Assembly (NCBI GenBank): GCA_017303975.1
Contig: JAFLBG010000001.1
Coordinates: 27,988-91,987 of the forward strand
DNA: 64,000 nucleotides
Direction of reading: 5' to 3'
DNA from: Bacteroidota bacterium
GTDB taxonomy: Bacteria > Bacteroidota > Bacteroidia > JAFLBG01
Positions within the stretch are counted from its first letter, which is position 1. Every line of letters begins with the position of its first letter. Of the stretch, positions 37,793-45,495 are shown one piece after another. Below the pieces are notes generated by a model that had not been told where the DNA came from, ran no database searches, and saw only the letters and a program-made list of their open reading frames with translations. A program made the position numbers and the translations under genes.

Positions 37793-37855
37793 GGAATTTT
37801 ATATGCAACGAGGGGGAAAACTTTAACAACAATATAGCGTATCCTTTTCTTTGTG

Positions 37856-37863
37856 TAATTTTG
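37856..37863 (+). promoter_or_regulatory. -7 element for mqnC
   Basis: TAATTTTG (TAnnTTTG) 41 bp before the mqnC ATG at 37905. The next genes on this strand have no obvious promoter of their own. Confidence 0.4.
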
Positions 37864-37904
37864 ATTAAACGGGATTTCTATATACTAACAACCCTGTGCA
37901 ATAC

Positions 37905-39029
37905 ATGACAGTAAATTCTCTTATTGATAAAGCGTTAAAAAAAGATTTTCTTTCTATTGAAGAAGGTGTTTTTTTATTTAAGAATGCTCCAACATCTTTG
38001 CTAATGCACGTTGGAAACGAGCTTAGAAAAGAAAAGAAAAAAGACGGAAAAGTTACTTGGATAATTGACAGAAACGTAAACACCACCAATGTTTGTACTG
38101 CTAATTGTAAGTTTTGTAATTTTTACCGCATTCCCGGACACGCAGAGGCTTACATTACAACTATAGAACAATACAAGCAAAAGATAGAAGAAACATTTAG
38201 GTACGGAGGAGAGCAGTTATTGTTGCAGGGCGGACACCACCCCGAATTGGGTCTGAAATTTTATGTCGATTTGTTTAAGGAGTTAAAACGACTTTATCCC
38301 AATTTGAAATTGCATTCATTGGGACCACCGGAAATAGCACATATTACAAAGCTCGAAAAATCAACACATACAGAAGTTTTAAAAGCCTTGAAGGAAGCGG
38401 GATTAGATTCTTTGCCGGGTGCAGGTGCCGAAATTTTAAACGATCGTGTTCGCAGATTGATTTCTAAAGGGAAATGTGGAGGAAAAGAATGGTTGGATGT
38501 GATGCGTGCTGCGCACCAATTAAATCTTACCACTTCTGCAACCATGATGTTTGGACACATTGAAACTATTGAAGAGCGATTTGAGCATTTGGTGTGGCTT
38601 AGAGAGGTGCAAAGCGAGAAACCAGCAAACGCAAAAGGTTTCCTTGCATTTATTCCGTGGCCGTTTCAAGATGATGGAACGCTGTTAAAAAGACACAAAG
38701 GAATTTCCAACAACGTAACAGGAGATGAATACATACGTATGATAGCCATGAGCAGAATTATGTTACCGAATGTGGAGAATATTCAGGCTTCCTGGCTAAC
38801 GGTTGGAAAGGAAACAGCTCAACTTTGCCTTCATGCAGGAGCAAACGACTTTGGTTCTATTATGATTGAGGAAAATGTAGTTTCTGCAGCAGGAGCACCA
38901 CATCGTTTTACGGCCAAGGGAATTCAACAAGCAATAAAAGAAGCCGGCTTTGAGCCTCAACTAAGAAATCAGCAATACGAATACCGAGATGTTCCGCAAA
39001 CTATTGAGGAACAAGCCATTACATATTAG
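37905..39029 (+). CDS. mqnC: Cyclic dehypoxanthinyl futalosine synthase (MqnC)
   Basis: 374 residues from ATG 37905 (a GTG three codons earlier is possible but less likely). Radical SAM enzyme of the futalosine route to menaquinone. The 4Fe-4S ligands are C64, C68 and C71 in NVCTANCKFCNFY; MqnC-type signatures are LLLQGGHHPELG, SLGPPEIAHI, GLDSLPGAGAEIL and AFIPWPFQDDGT. It distinguishes MqnC from the related MqnE. No other mqn gene is nearby. A short gap separates it from the NAD(P)-binding gene. Confidence 0.9.
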   Translation: MTVNSLIDKALKKDFLSIEEGVFLFKNAPTSLLMHVGNELRKEKKKDGKVTWIIDRNVNTTNVCTANCKFCNFYRIPGHAEAYITTIEQYKQKIEETFRYGGEQLLLQGGHHPELGLKFYVDLFKELKRLYPNLKLHSLGPPEIAHITKLEKSTHTEVLKALKEAGLDSLPGAGAEILNDRVRRLISKGKCGGKEWLDVMRAAHQLNLTTSATMMFGHIETIEERFEHLVWLREVQSEKPANAKGFLAFIPWPFQDDGTLLKRHKGISNNVTGDEYIRMIAMSRIMLPNVENIQASWLTVGKETAQLCLHAGANDFGSIMIEENVVSAAGAPHRFTAKGIQQAIKEAGFEPQLRNQQYEYRDVPQTIEEQAITY

Positions 39030-39083
39030 ATAATTTATAATATGTTGATAAGCAATATATTATAAACAAGGTAGTTGTTTCAA

Positions 39084-39596
39084 ATGGAAAGAATTCTACT
39101 CATTGGTGGAACAGGAATGCTTTTAGGTGCTACTACTTATTTTTGTTCGAAAAATAAGGAAGTTGTAGTTCTTGCGCGAAACAAACTTACAAGCAACAAT
39201 CAGAGAATTACATTTCCCATAAAAAGTTTAGTGTGCGATTATCACCACACAGAAAAATTTATAAGTATAATTCAAGACGAGATTAAAGAAAAAGGCGCAT
39301 TCGATACCATTGTGATTTGGATGCATAGTAGTGCAAAAAGTTCTCTTGTTTCACTTTTAAGTTTTATAGATGAGCGAATGCCAAAAACAATTATTTACCA
39401 TATTAAAGGATCCAATTATTCTACATACAATGATTTATTGCAAGTAGGTTCTAAATTAATTTATCGAGAAATTATATTGGGAAGTCAAACAGAAAATGGG
39501 ATAAAAAGGTGGCTTACAAATACTGAAATTTCGGACGGTGTAATAAACGCTTTAACAACGGAAGCGAATTGTTCTGTTGTTGGGTATTTAGAATAA
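39084..39596 (+). CDS. NAD(P)-binding Rossmann-fold protein
   Basis: 170 residues from ATG 39084. It begins with a dinucleotide-binding loop, ILLIGGTGMLLGATTYF, then a basic residue after strand two (VLARNK). The rest (FDTIVIWMHSSAKSSL, TIIYHIKGSN) resembles short-chain dehydrogenases, but the usual YxxxK catalytic pair is not clear, so it may bind nucleotide without the standard chemistry. Substrate unknown. The parS-like site follows within 12 bp of the stop. Confidence 0.7.
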   Translation: MERILLIGGTGMLLGATTYFCSKNKEVVVLARNKLTSNNQRITFPIKSLVCDYHHTEKFISIIQDEIKEKGAFDTIVIWMHSSAKSSLVSLLSFIDERMPKTIIYHIKGSNYSTYNDLLQVGSKLIYREIILGSQTENGIKRWLTNTEISDGVINALTTEANCSVVGYLE

Positions 39597-39607
39597 TCCT
39601 ATAGTTA

Positions 39608-39623
39608 TGTTCCACGTGAAACA
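39608..39623. other. parS-like ParB binding site 1
   Basis: TGTTCCACGTGAAACA is an exact fit to the parS consensus TGTTNCACGTGAAACA used by ParB/Spo0J chromosome partition systems. It lies in the gap between the Rossmann-fold gene and the DUF3307 gene. parS sites are usually found near the replication origin. Confidence 0.85.
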
Positions 39624-39647
39624 CAATCAATTAAAATAAACAGCAAA

Positions 39648-40049
39648 ATGATTGCTCTTATAACTCTCCTCAATATTTGTCATTTATTTGGCGACTTCTC
39701 TCCCCTTTCTACATCAAAGATGTTACAGGCAAAAGAAAAAGGGACACCGTCTATTCCAATTTTCCTACATGCAAGTATTCATGGTTTGCTTATGTTGTCA
39801 GTTTTGGTTTTCTTTTGCAGTATTAAACTGGCAATTATACTTTGCTTATTTGAAATTGTAACCCACTTTTTAATAGATACCTGGAAAGGAAAAATGAATG
39901 TTTGGTTTCCTATTTTCTCCGATAATAAAAATAAATACCACTGGATGCTTTTTGGATTTGATCAGTTTTTGCATCAGCTGGTGATTGTTTCTATTGTACA
40001 TCTTGCCTTTATAAATCAGCAACAGCTGTTTGAAGGGCATGTCCATTAA
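39648..40049 (+). CDS. DUF3307 family membrane protein
   Basis: 133 residues, about four hydrophobic helices. Family pattern: HLFGDFSPLSTSKMLQAKEKG, HASIHGLLML and FEIVTHFLIDTWKGKMN, with histidines and an aspartate in membrane-facing positions. DUF3307 proteins are small integral membrane proteins of unknown role. It sits between two parS-like sites. Confidence 0.85.
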   Translation: MIALITLLNICHLFGDFSPLSTSKMLQAKEKGTPSIPIFLHASIHGLLMLSVLVFFCSIKLAIILCLFEIVTHFLIDTWKGKMNVWFPIFSDNKNKYHWMLFGFDQFLHQLVIVSIVHLAFINQQQLFEGHVH

Positions 40050-40131
40050 ACTCTTACTAAGGGAACATATTTTAAACCAAATGAGGTGCCAATATTGTCA
40101 TCTGGCTATAATAATCTTCCTTCTTTTTAAT

Positions 40132-40147
40132 TGTTCCATGTGAAACA
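40132..40147. other. parS-like ParB binding site 2
   Basis: TGTTCCATGTGAAACA differs from the parS consensus at one central base (T for C). It lies in the 261-bp gap between DUF3307 and TSUP, which holds no gene that I can see. Confidence 0.65.
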
Positions 40148-40310
40148 GTTTTTTCTGGGGTATTTTTAATACGCAGTTCTATTATTTATGAAGTTGCATT
40201 GTTGCCTTTATGTGTTATTACGACAATCCTTTTAGGAAGGCTTAACCTGAAGAATTTAATCCTAAGAAATATATAGAATTACAAGAACCTATTTTTAAAC
40301 CAATAATGAA

Positions 40311-41084
40311 ATGGAATACGTACTAATTTGTATCGTTGCTTTCTTGGCTTCCGTACTAACCCTATTTTCGGGATTTGGACTAGGAACAATTCTTGTTCCG
40401 GTTTTCGCTCTTTTCTTTCCAATCGATTTTTCGATTGTCTGTACAGCAATTGTTCATTTCTTAAACAATTTTTTCAAACTTCTTTTAGTAGGTGAACATG
40501 CCGATAGAAAAACTGTACTTCGCTTTGGAATACCTGCAATTATATTCTCATTTTTAGGAGCAATGTTGCTCTCTGGATTCTCTAATTTTGAACCAATAGC
40601 TACCTATCAAATAAGTAACAATGAATTTGAGGTAACTCCGGCAAAGTTAACGATCGGAATATTGGTGTTTTTATTTGCCCTTTTAGAAGTAATTCCCAAA
40701 TACAGCTCACTCGCATTCGATAGAAAATACCTGTGTGTAGGAGGAATTCTAAGCGGCTTTTTTGGTGGATTATCCGGAAATCAAGGCGCGTTGAGAAGCG
40801 CCTTCCTAGTGAAAGCCAACCTTAGTAAAGAAGGTTTTATAGCAACAGGAGTTGTTATTGCTTGTTTGGTTGATCTGTCTAGACTAAGCGTTTATGCACA
40901 AAAAATTGTGTCTTTGCAAGGAGATTTGAATTACACCCTAATGATGCTCGCAACTATAAGCGCATTTATTGGCACGTATTTGGGCAATAAGTTTATTAAA
41001 AAAACAACGATTAATTTTCTAAAAAAGGTAGTTACAGTTATGTTGCTTCTATTTTCTGTGCTCTTGGCAACGGGTATTATTTAG
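40311..41084 (+). CDS. TSUP/TauE-SafE family transporter
   Basis: 257 residues with about eight hydrophobic helices in the TSUP pattern (GFGLGTILVPVFALFFPI, then FFGGLSGNQGALRSAFL in the second half). Family members export sulfite or organosulfonates or carry other anions; substrate cannot be assigned. Stands alone between parS-like sites. Confidence 0.88.
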   Translation: MEYVLICIVAFLASVLTLFSGFGLGTILVPVFALFFPIDFSIVCTAIVHFLNNFFKLLLVGEHADRKTVLRFGIPAIIFSFLGAMLLSGFSNFEPIATYQISNNEFEVTPAKLTIGILVFLFALLEVIPKYSSLAFDRKYLCVGGILSGFFGGLSGNQGALRSAFLVKANLSKEGFIATGVVIACLVDLSRLSVYAQKIVSLQGDLNYTLMMLATISAFIGTYLGNKFIKKTTINFLKKVVTVMLLLFSVLLATGII

Positions 41085-41104
41085 AATCCAACACACCTAA
41101 AAAT

Positions 41105-41120
41105 TGTTCCACGTGAAACG
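41105..41120. other. parS-like ParB binding site 3
   Basis: TGTTCCACGTGAAACG differs from the parS consensus only in the last base. It lies between the converging TSUP and DHFR-like genes. Confidence 0.75.
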
Positions 41121-41144
41121 GTGGCTCTAAAACAAATCTGTCTG

Positions 41145-41678
41145 TTATCCTCTCGAATAATGTATTTGTACCAATCCGGATTCAAACTGTTTGGAATCTA
41201 CAAGCTTTAAGTTTAATTCAGGCAACGGTTGTTGGAAAAGAGATATTCCGCTACCTAAAATAATTGGTATAATGGAGATGTAAAACTCATCTATCAAATT
41301 TTGCTTAAGAAGGATATTTACAATTTCGGCTCCTCCGTCAACAAATATATTTTTCCCATTCCTTTGTTTTAATTCGGAAATTAAATCAATAATATTTCCT
41401 GTGAAATATTCAATATTGTCAATTGCTGATTTAGGTGTTCGTGTAATAATAAAAAGTTTTTTATTAGGATGAGGGTTTTCAACACCCATTGAACAAACCT
41501 TATCATACGTTTTTCTACCCATAATTACGGTATCTACACTTTCAGTAAATTTTCCATAACCGTAGTCTTCCCCTTTTTTTTCTACCAAACTTAAAAAATC
41601 AAGGCTGTCGTTAGCACCGGCAATTAATCCATCTAAACTCATTGCTATGTAGAGAATAACTTTTCTTTCGGAGTACAT
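41145..41678 (-). CDS. DHFR/RibD C-terminal domain protein
   Basis: 177 residues of the DHFR/RibD-C family: ILYIAMSLDGLIAGAND (NADPH site), VIMGRKTYDKV, FVDGGAEIVNILL and ELNLKLVDSKQFESGLVQIHYSR. Family members reduce folates or pteridines, or other small compounds; the true substrate is unknown. It is not the housekeeping folA type. Confidence 0.88.
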   Translation of the reverse strand: MYSERKVILYIAMSLDGLIAGANDSLDFLSLVEKKGEDYGYGKFTESVDTVIMGRKTYDKVCSMGVENPHPNKKLFIITRTPKSAIDNIEYFTGNIIDLISELKQRNGKNIFVDGGAEIVNILLKQNLIDEFYISIIPIILGSGISLFQQPLPELNLKLVDSKQFESGLVQIHYSRG

Positions 41679-41733
41679 AAACAGGTATTAATTTTTGAAT
41701 TATGACCAATAAATAATTCTGACTTTATATAAT

Positions 41734-41749
41734 TGTTGCACGTGGAACA
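41734..41749. other. parS-like ParB binding site 4
   Basis: TGTTGCACGTGGAACA keeps the CACGTG core and outer TGTT...AACA but has one off-consensus base in the right arm. In the gap between the DHFR-like gene and the terminator. Confidence 0.6.
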
Positions 41750-41791
41750 GATGTGCACAATCTGCTTAAAATCAAATTATTATGTTTGTCG

Positions 41792-41826
41792 AAAAAGCGC
41801 CAATAATTTTATTATTGGCGCTTTTT
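41792..41826. terminator. Bidirectional rho-independent terminator
   Basis: AAAAAGCGCCAATAAT, a three-base loop and ATTATTGGCGCTTTTT form a perfect 16-bp stem with A-run on one side and T-run on the other, so it can act in both directions. It lies just past the 3' end of the DUF4476 gene. Confidence 0.9.
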
Positions 41827-41856
41827 ATAAAATAAATGATGGGTATTAGCGGTTAC

Positions 41857-42864
41857 CTACCTCCCATTAATATAGGCATCCAATTCAGAAATAGAAGCTT
41901 CAAAAGTAAATGCATCGTTTAGTTTATAGTAGTTTCCGGTATCGTAGGTATAAGCATAGGCAAACTTTGCAAAATCTAATCGTGTTTGCTCAAAATTAAA
42001 CAACAACATAATTTCTTTTACTTGTGATGCAACCAAACAGTTAGATTGAATAATTTGTTTTGCCATTGTAAACTTACTATCCTCAAAATTTTTTGATGAA
42101 ATAGATTGCTTTGCAGAAGCAAAATCTTCGCGGCTCATTGGTCTTGGACAACCAACCGGTCCGTTGTAACCATCTACGTAAACAATTGTAGTTGTTTGAG
42201 ACGTAGTTGTGGTTGAAGATTGTTGAACAGGAGCGCCCATTCCATCGTTAATGTTTATATTCATAGAAACATTAACACCATCTGTACTTGTATTGGAATT
42301 AACTCCGGAAGAGCTTCTTGTGTTGGATTTTGTTGTTGTTGATTGCGAATAGGTAGTTGTTTGTGTGGTAGAAACTGCTGTTTTTTGCACAGGTGCAGCT
42401 TGTTGCTGAGGCTGTTGTGGAGGAGTTGCCGGCATTAAATCCTTATCAGACAACCATCTTACAACATATTTGCTTTCTTCTGCACGAATTTCTTCTTTCT
42501 TTTTTTCGGTTTCGGAAATTGGTTTGTCTTTAAAGTTCTGACCAATTATTTTTACTCTTTTTTCGGCATCACTAATTTTTCTTTTTTTAACCGAATAGGT
42601 TATTTCCTTTCCTGGTCTTACATCTATTTTATCTTTTAGTTCACCTAACGCAGGATCTTCAAAAACCACGCGAATTTGGTAAATCAAGGGATCAAGGTTG
42701 TCAATTTTAAAATTGCTTAACGGAGCGGCTGAATAGCTTTGTCCGTTTACAAAAAGAGAGAATTTTTCTCCGTTTTCGGAAAAAACAACGATGTTGCTCT
42801 TTTGAGCGATTAATTGACTAAGGGATGTACCCGCAAATAGTAATAGAAATAAATATTTTTTCAT
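41857..42864 (-). CDS. DUF4476 domain exported protein
   Basis: 335 residues with a signal peptide (MKKYLFLLLFAGTSLSQLIAQ). The centre (about 145-235) is low-complexity, Gln/Ser/Thr-rich. The C-terminal ~95 residues (PMSREDFASAKQSISSKNFEDSKFTMA...) are the DUF4476 domain, a helical module common in Bacteroidota exported proteins. Function unknown. The minus-strand promoter region upstream has both -7 and -33 elements. Confidence 0.85.
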   Translation of the reverse strand: MKKYLFLLLFAGTSLSQLIAQKSNIVVFSENGEKFSLFVNGQSYSAAPLSNFKIDNLDPLIYQIRVVFEDPALGELKDKIDVRPGKEITYSVKKRKISDAEKRVKIIGQNFKDKPISETEKKKEEIRAEESKYVVRWLSDKDLMPATPPQQPQQQAAPVQKTAVSTTQTTTYSQSTTTKSNTRSSSGVNSNTSTDGVNVSMNININDGMGAPVQQSSTTTTSQTTTIVYVDGYNGPVGCPRPMSREDFASAKQSISSKNFEDSKFTMAKQIIQSNCLVASQVKEIMLLFNFEQTRLDFAKFAYAYTYDTGNYYKLNDAFTFEASISELDAYINGR

Positions 42865-42881
42865 TTTTGATTGATTTTTTT

Positions 42882-42911
42882 CAAAGATATGAAAACAAAT
42901 AATGTGCCAAA
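42882..42911 (-). promoter_or_regulatory. -7 and -33 promoter elements for the DUF4476 gene
   Basis: On the minus strand TATCTTTG (-7, 42882-42889) and TTTG (-33, complement of 42908-42911), with 18 bp between them. Spacing and sequence fit the Bacteroidota consensus, and the start codon is 17 bp downstream. Confidence 0.55.
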
Positions 42912-42919
42912 AAAATCAA

Positions 42920-43954
42920 TTAGTCGATAGTTTTTGTTTGATTAGCAAAAAACAAAAAAAAGACGCAGGCTGCAAAAAGAAAAAAAGCTCCCGTTTGGTG
43001 CAACACGCCCAACACAACCGGAACAGAATACAGAATTGTAAGAACACCCAACACAAATTGAATGGAAACAATTGTCAACAGGGCGTTAGCGGCTTTTTTT
43101 ATTGAATCGCCCGTAAAGTCAGGTTTACGTGTTTGTGCCCAAATTACCAACACTACAATAAAAACCACATAAGCCAAATATCTATGTACAAACTGAACTC
43201 CGGCAATTCCTTCTAAAAAGTTTATATAAAAAGGTTGTAAATAAGTTACTCCTTCCGCAATCCAACTATTGCCCATTTTTGGAAACGTAGGATAATAATA
43301 TCCGGCTTTTAATCCAGCCACAAATGCGCCATATACAATTTGCAACGAAACAATAAGCAACAGCAAAACAGATAAACGGAAAAGTTTTTTTTGCGGAGTA
43401 CCTGTCTCTGACTTAGGGTAGATATAGCCCAAGGCCACCCAAAACGTAACACCAAATACAGTAAACGCACTTATTAAATGTGCTGCCAGTCTATAATGGC
43501 TTACATAAGGATTTTTAGATAGCCCGCTTTTAACCATGTACCAGCCCAACACCCCTTGAAAAGCGCCAAGTAAAAGCAACACCAAAAATTTAGAAAAATC
43601 GCTTGTATTTATTTTTTTTCTCCACAAAAAATAGAGTAGTGGTATAATAAACACAACCCCAATAAGCCTACCAATAAAGCGATGTATGTATTCCCACCAA
43701 AATATAGATTTAAAATCTTCTCTGGTAAAATCGTAATTCAATTCTTTGAACTCAGGCGATTGTTTGTATTTATCAAACAGTACATCCCAATCTCCATCGG
43801 TACTTGGGGGTAGTGTTCCCAGCAACATATTCCATTCCACCATAGACAACCCGGAATGTGTAAGACGTGTTATTCCTCCCACCACAACCATTACATATAT
43901 CAATATGCAGCCTGTTAAAAGCCATGTTATGATTGGTTTGTTGGCTGCTGTCAT
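42920..43954 (-). CDS. ctaA: Heme A synthase (CtaA/COX15)
   Basis: 344 residues with eight membrane helices. The N-terminal GGITRLTHSGLSMVEW motif and HRFIGR (heme ligands), the second HRYLAY and LHQTGAFFLF in the C-terminal half are COX15/CtaA signatures. The enzyme oxidises heme O to heme A for an aa3-type terminal oxidase; no oxidase subunit is in the window. It is preceded by the toxin gene on the same strand (30 bp) but has a possible own promoter. Confidence 0.93.
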   Translation of the reverse strand: MTAANKPIITWLLTGCILIYVMVVVGGITRLTHSGLSMVEWNMLLGTLPPSTDGDWDVLFDKYKQSPEFKELNYDFTREDFKSIFWWEYIHRFIGRLIGVVFIIPLLYFLWRKKINTSDFSKFLVLLLLGAFQGVLGWYMVKSGLSKNPYVSHYRLAAHLISAFTVFGVTFWVALGYIYPKSETGTPQKKLFRLSVLLLLIVSLQIVYGAFVAGLKAGYYYPTFPKMGNSWIAEGVTYLQPFYINFLEGIAGVQFVHRYLAYVVFIVVLVIWAQTRKPDFTGDSIKKAANALLTIVSIQFVLGVLTILYSVPVVLGVLHQTGAFFLFAACVFFLFFANQTKTID

Positions 43955-43979
43955 ACTAATTAAGATTTTAGCATTGTAT

Positions 43980-43987
43980 CAAAACTA
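43980..43987 (-). promoter_or_regulatory. -7 element for ctaA
   Basis: Minus-strand TAGTTTTG (TAnnTTTG), 25 bp before the ctaA start, partly overlapping the toxin 3' end. Confidence 0.35.
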
Positions 43988-44263
43988 ATACCCATGATTT
44001 GCTCTATTATCAATAAACGCAACAACGGAAATTTTGTTCGATTTTATTTTATATACAACTGAAGTTTGTTTTCCAACTACACACCTTCTATGTTTTGATT
44101 TATTTGACGGGGGGCACAACTGATTGTTTAGTGCGATTGAATTTAATAGCGAAAAAACAGCTTTTTCAAATTTCACCGCCTCTTTAAATGTCCAGTTTTC
44201 AAGTATATACTGTACAGTTTTTAAATAGGTTTGTTGAGCTTTTTTCGACCAAACAACTTCCAT
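43985..44263 (-). CDS. RelE/ParE-family toxin
   Basis: 92 residues of the RelE/ParE fold: EVVWSKKAQQTYLKTVQYILENW (helix 1) and the strand pattern KHRRCVVGKQTSVVYKI...ISVVAFIDNR. Probable ribosome- or gyrase-directed toxin. Adjacent to its antitoxin on the same strand with no gap. Confidence 0.85.
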   Translation of the reverse strand: MEVVWSKKAQQTYLKTVQYILENWTFKEAVKFEKAVFSLLNSIALNNQLCPPSNKSKHRRCVVGKQTSVVYKIKSNKISVVAFIDNRANHGY

Positions 44264-44518
44264 TTATTTTCTGTACTTGTTAATCAGTTTTTTAGATTGT
44301 AGTGCTACCTGGGCATTAGAAACAACATTGCCCGCTTCTATCTGTTCGTCCCCTTCTTCTATAATCGCTTTTTCGTTATCTGTGATAGTATCCCACCAAT
44401 CCCCTTTTTCTACACCAATTTTTTTTGCAATAGAATTATATATTTTCTGCAATAGCGTTTTGTCGTTTGTACTATCAATTAATCGGTATAGTTGGATTTT
44501 TATTTCTGCAGAGCTCAT
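44264..44518 (-). CDS. Antitoxin partner of RelE/ParE toxin
   Basis: 84 residues from ATG 44518 (18 codons upstream are unlikely). Short, acidic, helical, with DWWDTITDNEKAIIEEGDEQIEAGNVVSN, a pattern typical of antitoxins that pair with ParE-like toxins in Bacteroidota. It ends one base before the toxin ATG. Confidence 0.78.
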   Translation of the reverse strand: MSSAEIKIQLYRLIDSTNDKTLLQKIYNSIAKKIGVEKGDWWDTITDNEKAIIEEGDEQIEAGNVVSNAQVALQSKKLINKYRK

Positions 44519-44537
44519 GTGTGCTAACTTTGTAATA

Positions 44538-44545
44538 CAAATGTA
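44538..44545 (-). promoter_or_regulatory. -7 element for the toxin-antitoxin operon
   Basis: Minus-strand TACATTTG (TAnnTTTG), 19 bp before the antitoxin ATG. Probably the autoregulated promoter. Confidence 0.4.
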
Positions 44546-44610
44546 CTTCAAAAAAAGAAAATGAGAAAACATAGCTCATTATTCACATCGAGATGAAGCT
44601 ATAAACTTTT

Positions 44611-44620
44611 CCCCCCCCCC
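44611..44620. repeat. Poly-C tract of ten bases
   Basis: Ten consecutive C in a strongly AT-rich gap of 243 bp between the antitoxin and the glycosyltransferase genes. No coding frame passes through it. Runs of this length can slip during replication or sequencing. Confidence 0.85.
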
Positions 44621-44761
44621 GAAAGATTTATAAACATCGTTATTTGAAACGAATAAAAAAACAGCTGGTTAATCTTTAAAAAATTATAGTCTGGGGCGCA
44701 ATTTATTACACCCCCAAAAGGGTGTTTCTTTCCCTAAATTTTTGTTTCTTTGCCTTATACA

Positions 44762-45487
44762 ATGCAACAAAAAACTCTTTCTATATTGATTCCAGCCTAC
44801 AACGAGGCGCGCACAATACACTTAATTTTAAACAAAGTGAAAGCTGTTGTGTTGCCCGATGGAATTCAAAAAGAAATACTAATTGTAAACGATTGCTCTA
44901 AAGACAACACCCAACAAGTTGTTGAAGAGTATATAAAAAGCAATGCCGAAATAAAAATTTCTTTGTACAATCAACCATTTAATCAAGGGAAAGGTGCTGC
45001 TATACACAAGGGAATTGAATTGGCAAAGGGCGATTACATTATTGTTCAGGATGCCGATTTGGAGTACGACCCCAATGAATACAATATATTGCTAAAACCT
45101 ATTTTAGATGGTTTTGCGGATGTGGTATTTGGTTCGCGCTTTATGGGCGGAAAGCCACACAGAATATTGTTTTTTTGGCATTCGATTGGAAATAAGTTTT
45201 TAACTTTTTTGTCGAACATGTTTACCAATTTGAATTTGACAGATATGGAAACATGTTACAAATTGTTTAAGGCCGACATCTTAAAGAATATTTCTCTAAC
45301 CGAAAAAAGATTTGGATTTGAGCCTGAAGTAACCGCAAAAACAGCAAGAATAAAAGGGGTGCGAATTTACGAAGTTGGTATTTCTTATTATGGACGAACG
45401 TACGAAGAGGGAAAAAAAATTGGTTGGAAAGATGGGGTTAGAGCTATTTATTGTATTTTAAAATACGGTCTCTTTGGGGCCAAATAG
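44762..45487 (+). CDS. Family 2 glycosyltransferase (DPM1-like)
   Basis: About 241 residues from ATG 44762 (a TTG four codons earlier is less likely). GT2 signatures: [22 protein letters not shown], the [11 protein letters not shown] motif (DXD-like), GSRFMGGKP and [10 protein letters not shown]. Matches polyprenyl-phosphate mannose/glucose synthases without membrane helices. Followed within 8 bp by the GH5-like gene. Confidence 0.9.
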   Translation: MQQKTLSILIPAYNEARTIHLILNKVKAVVLPDGIQKEILIVNDCSKDNTQQVVEEYIKSNAEIKISLYNQPFNQGKGAAIHKGIELAKGDYIIVQDADLEYDPNEYNILLKPILDGFADVVFGSRFMGGKPHRILFFWHSIGNKFLTFLSNMFTNLNLTDMETCYKLFKADILKNISLTEKRFGFEPEVTAKTARIKGVRIYEVGISYYGRTYEEGKKIGWKDGVRAIYCILKYGLFGAK

Positions 45488-45495
45488 TTTTTTCT

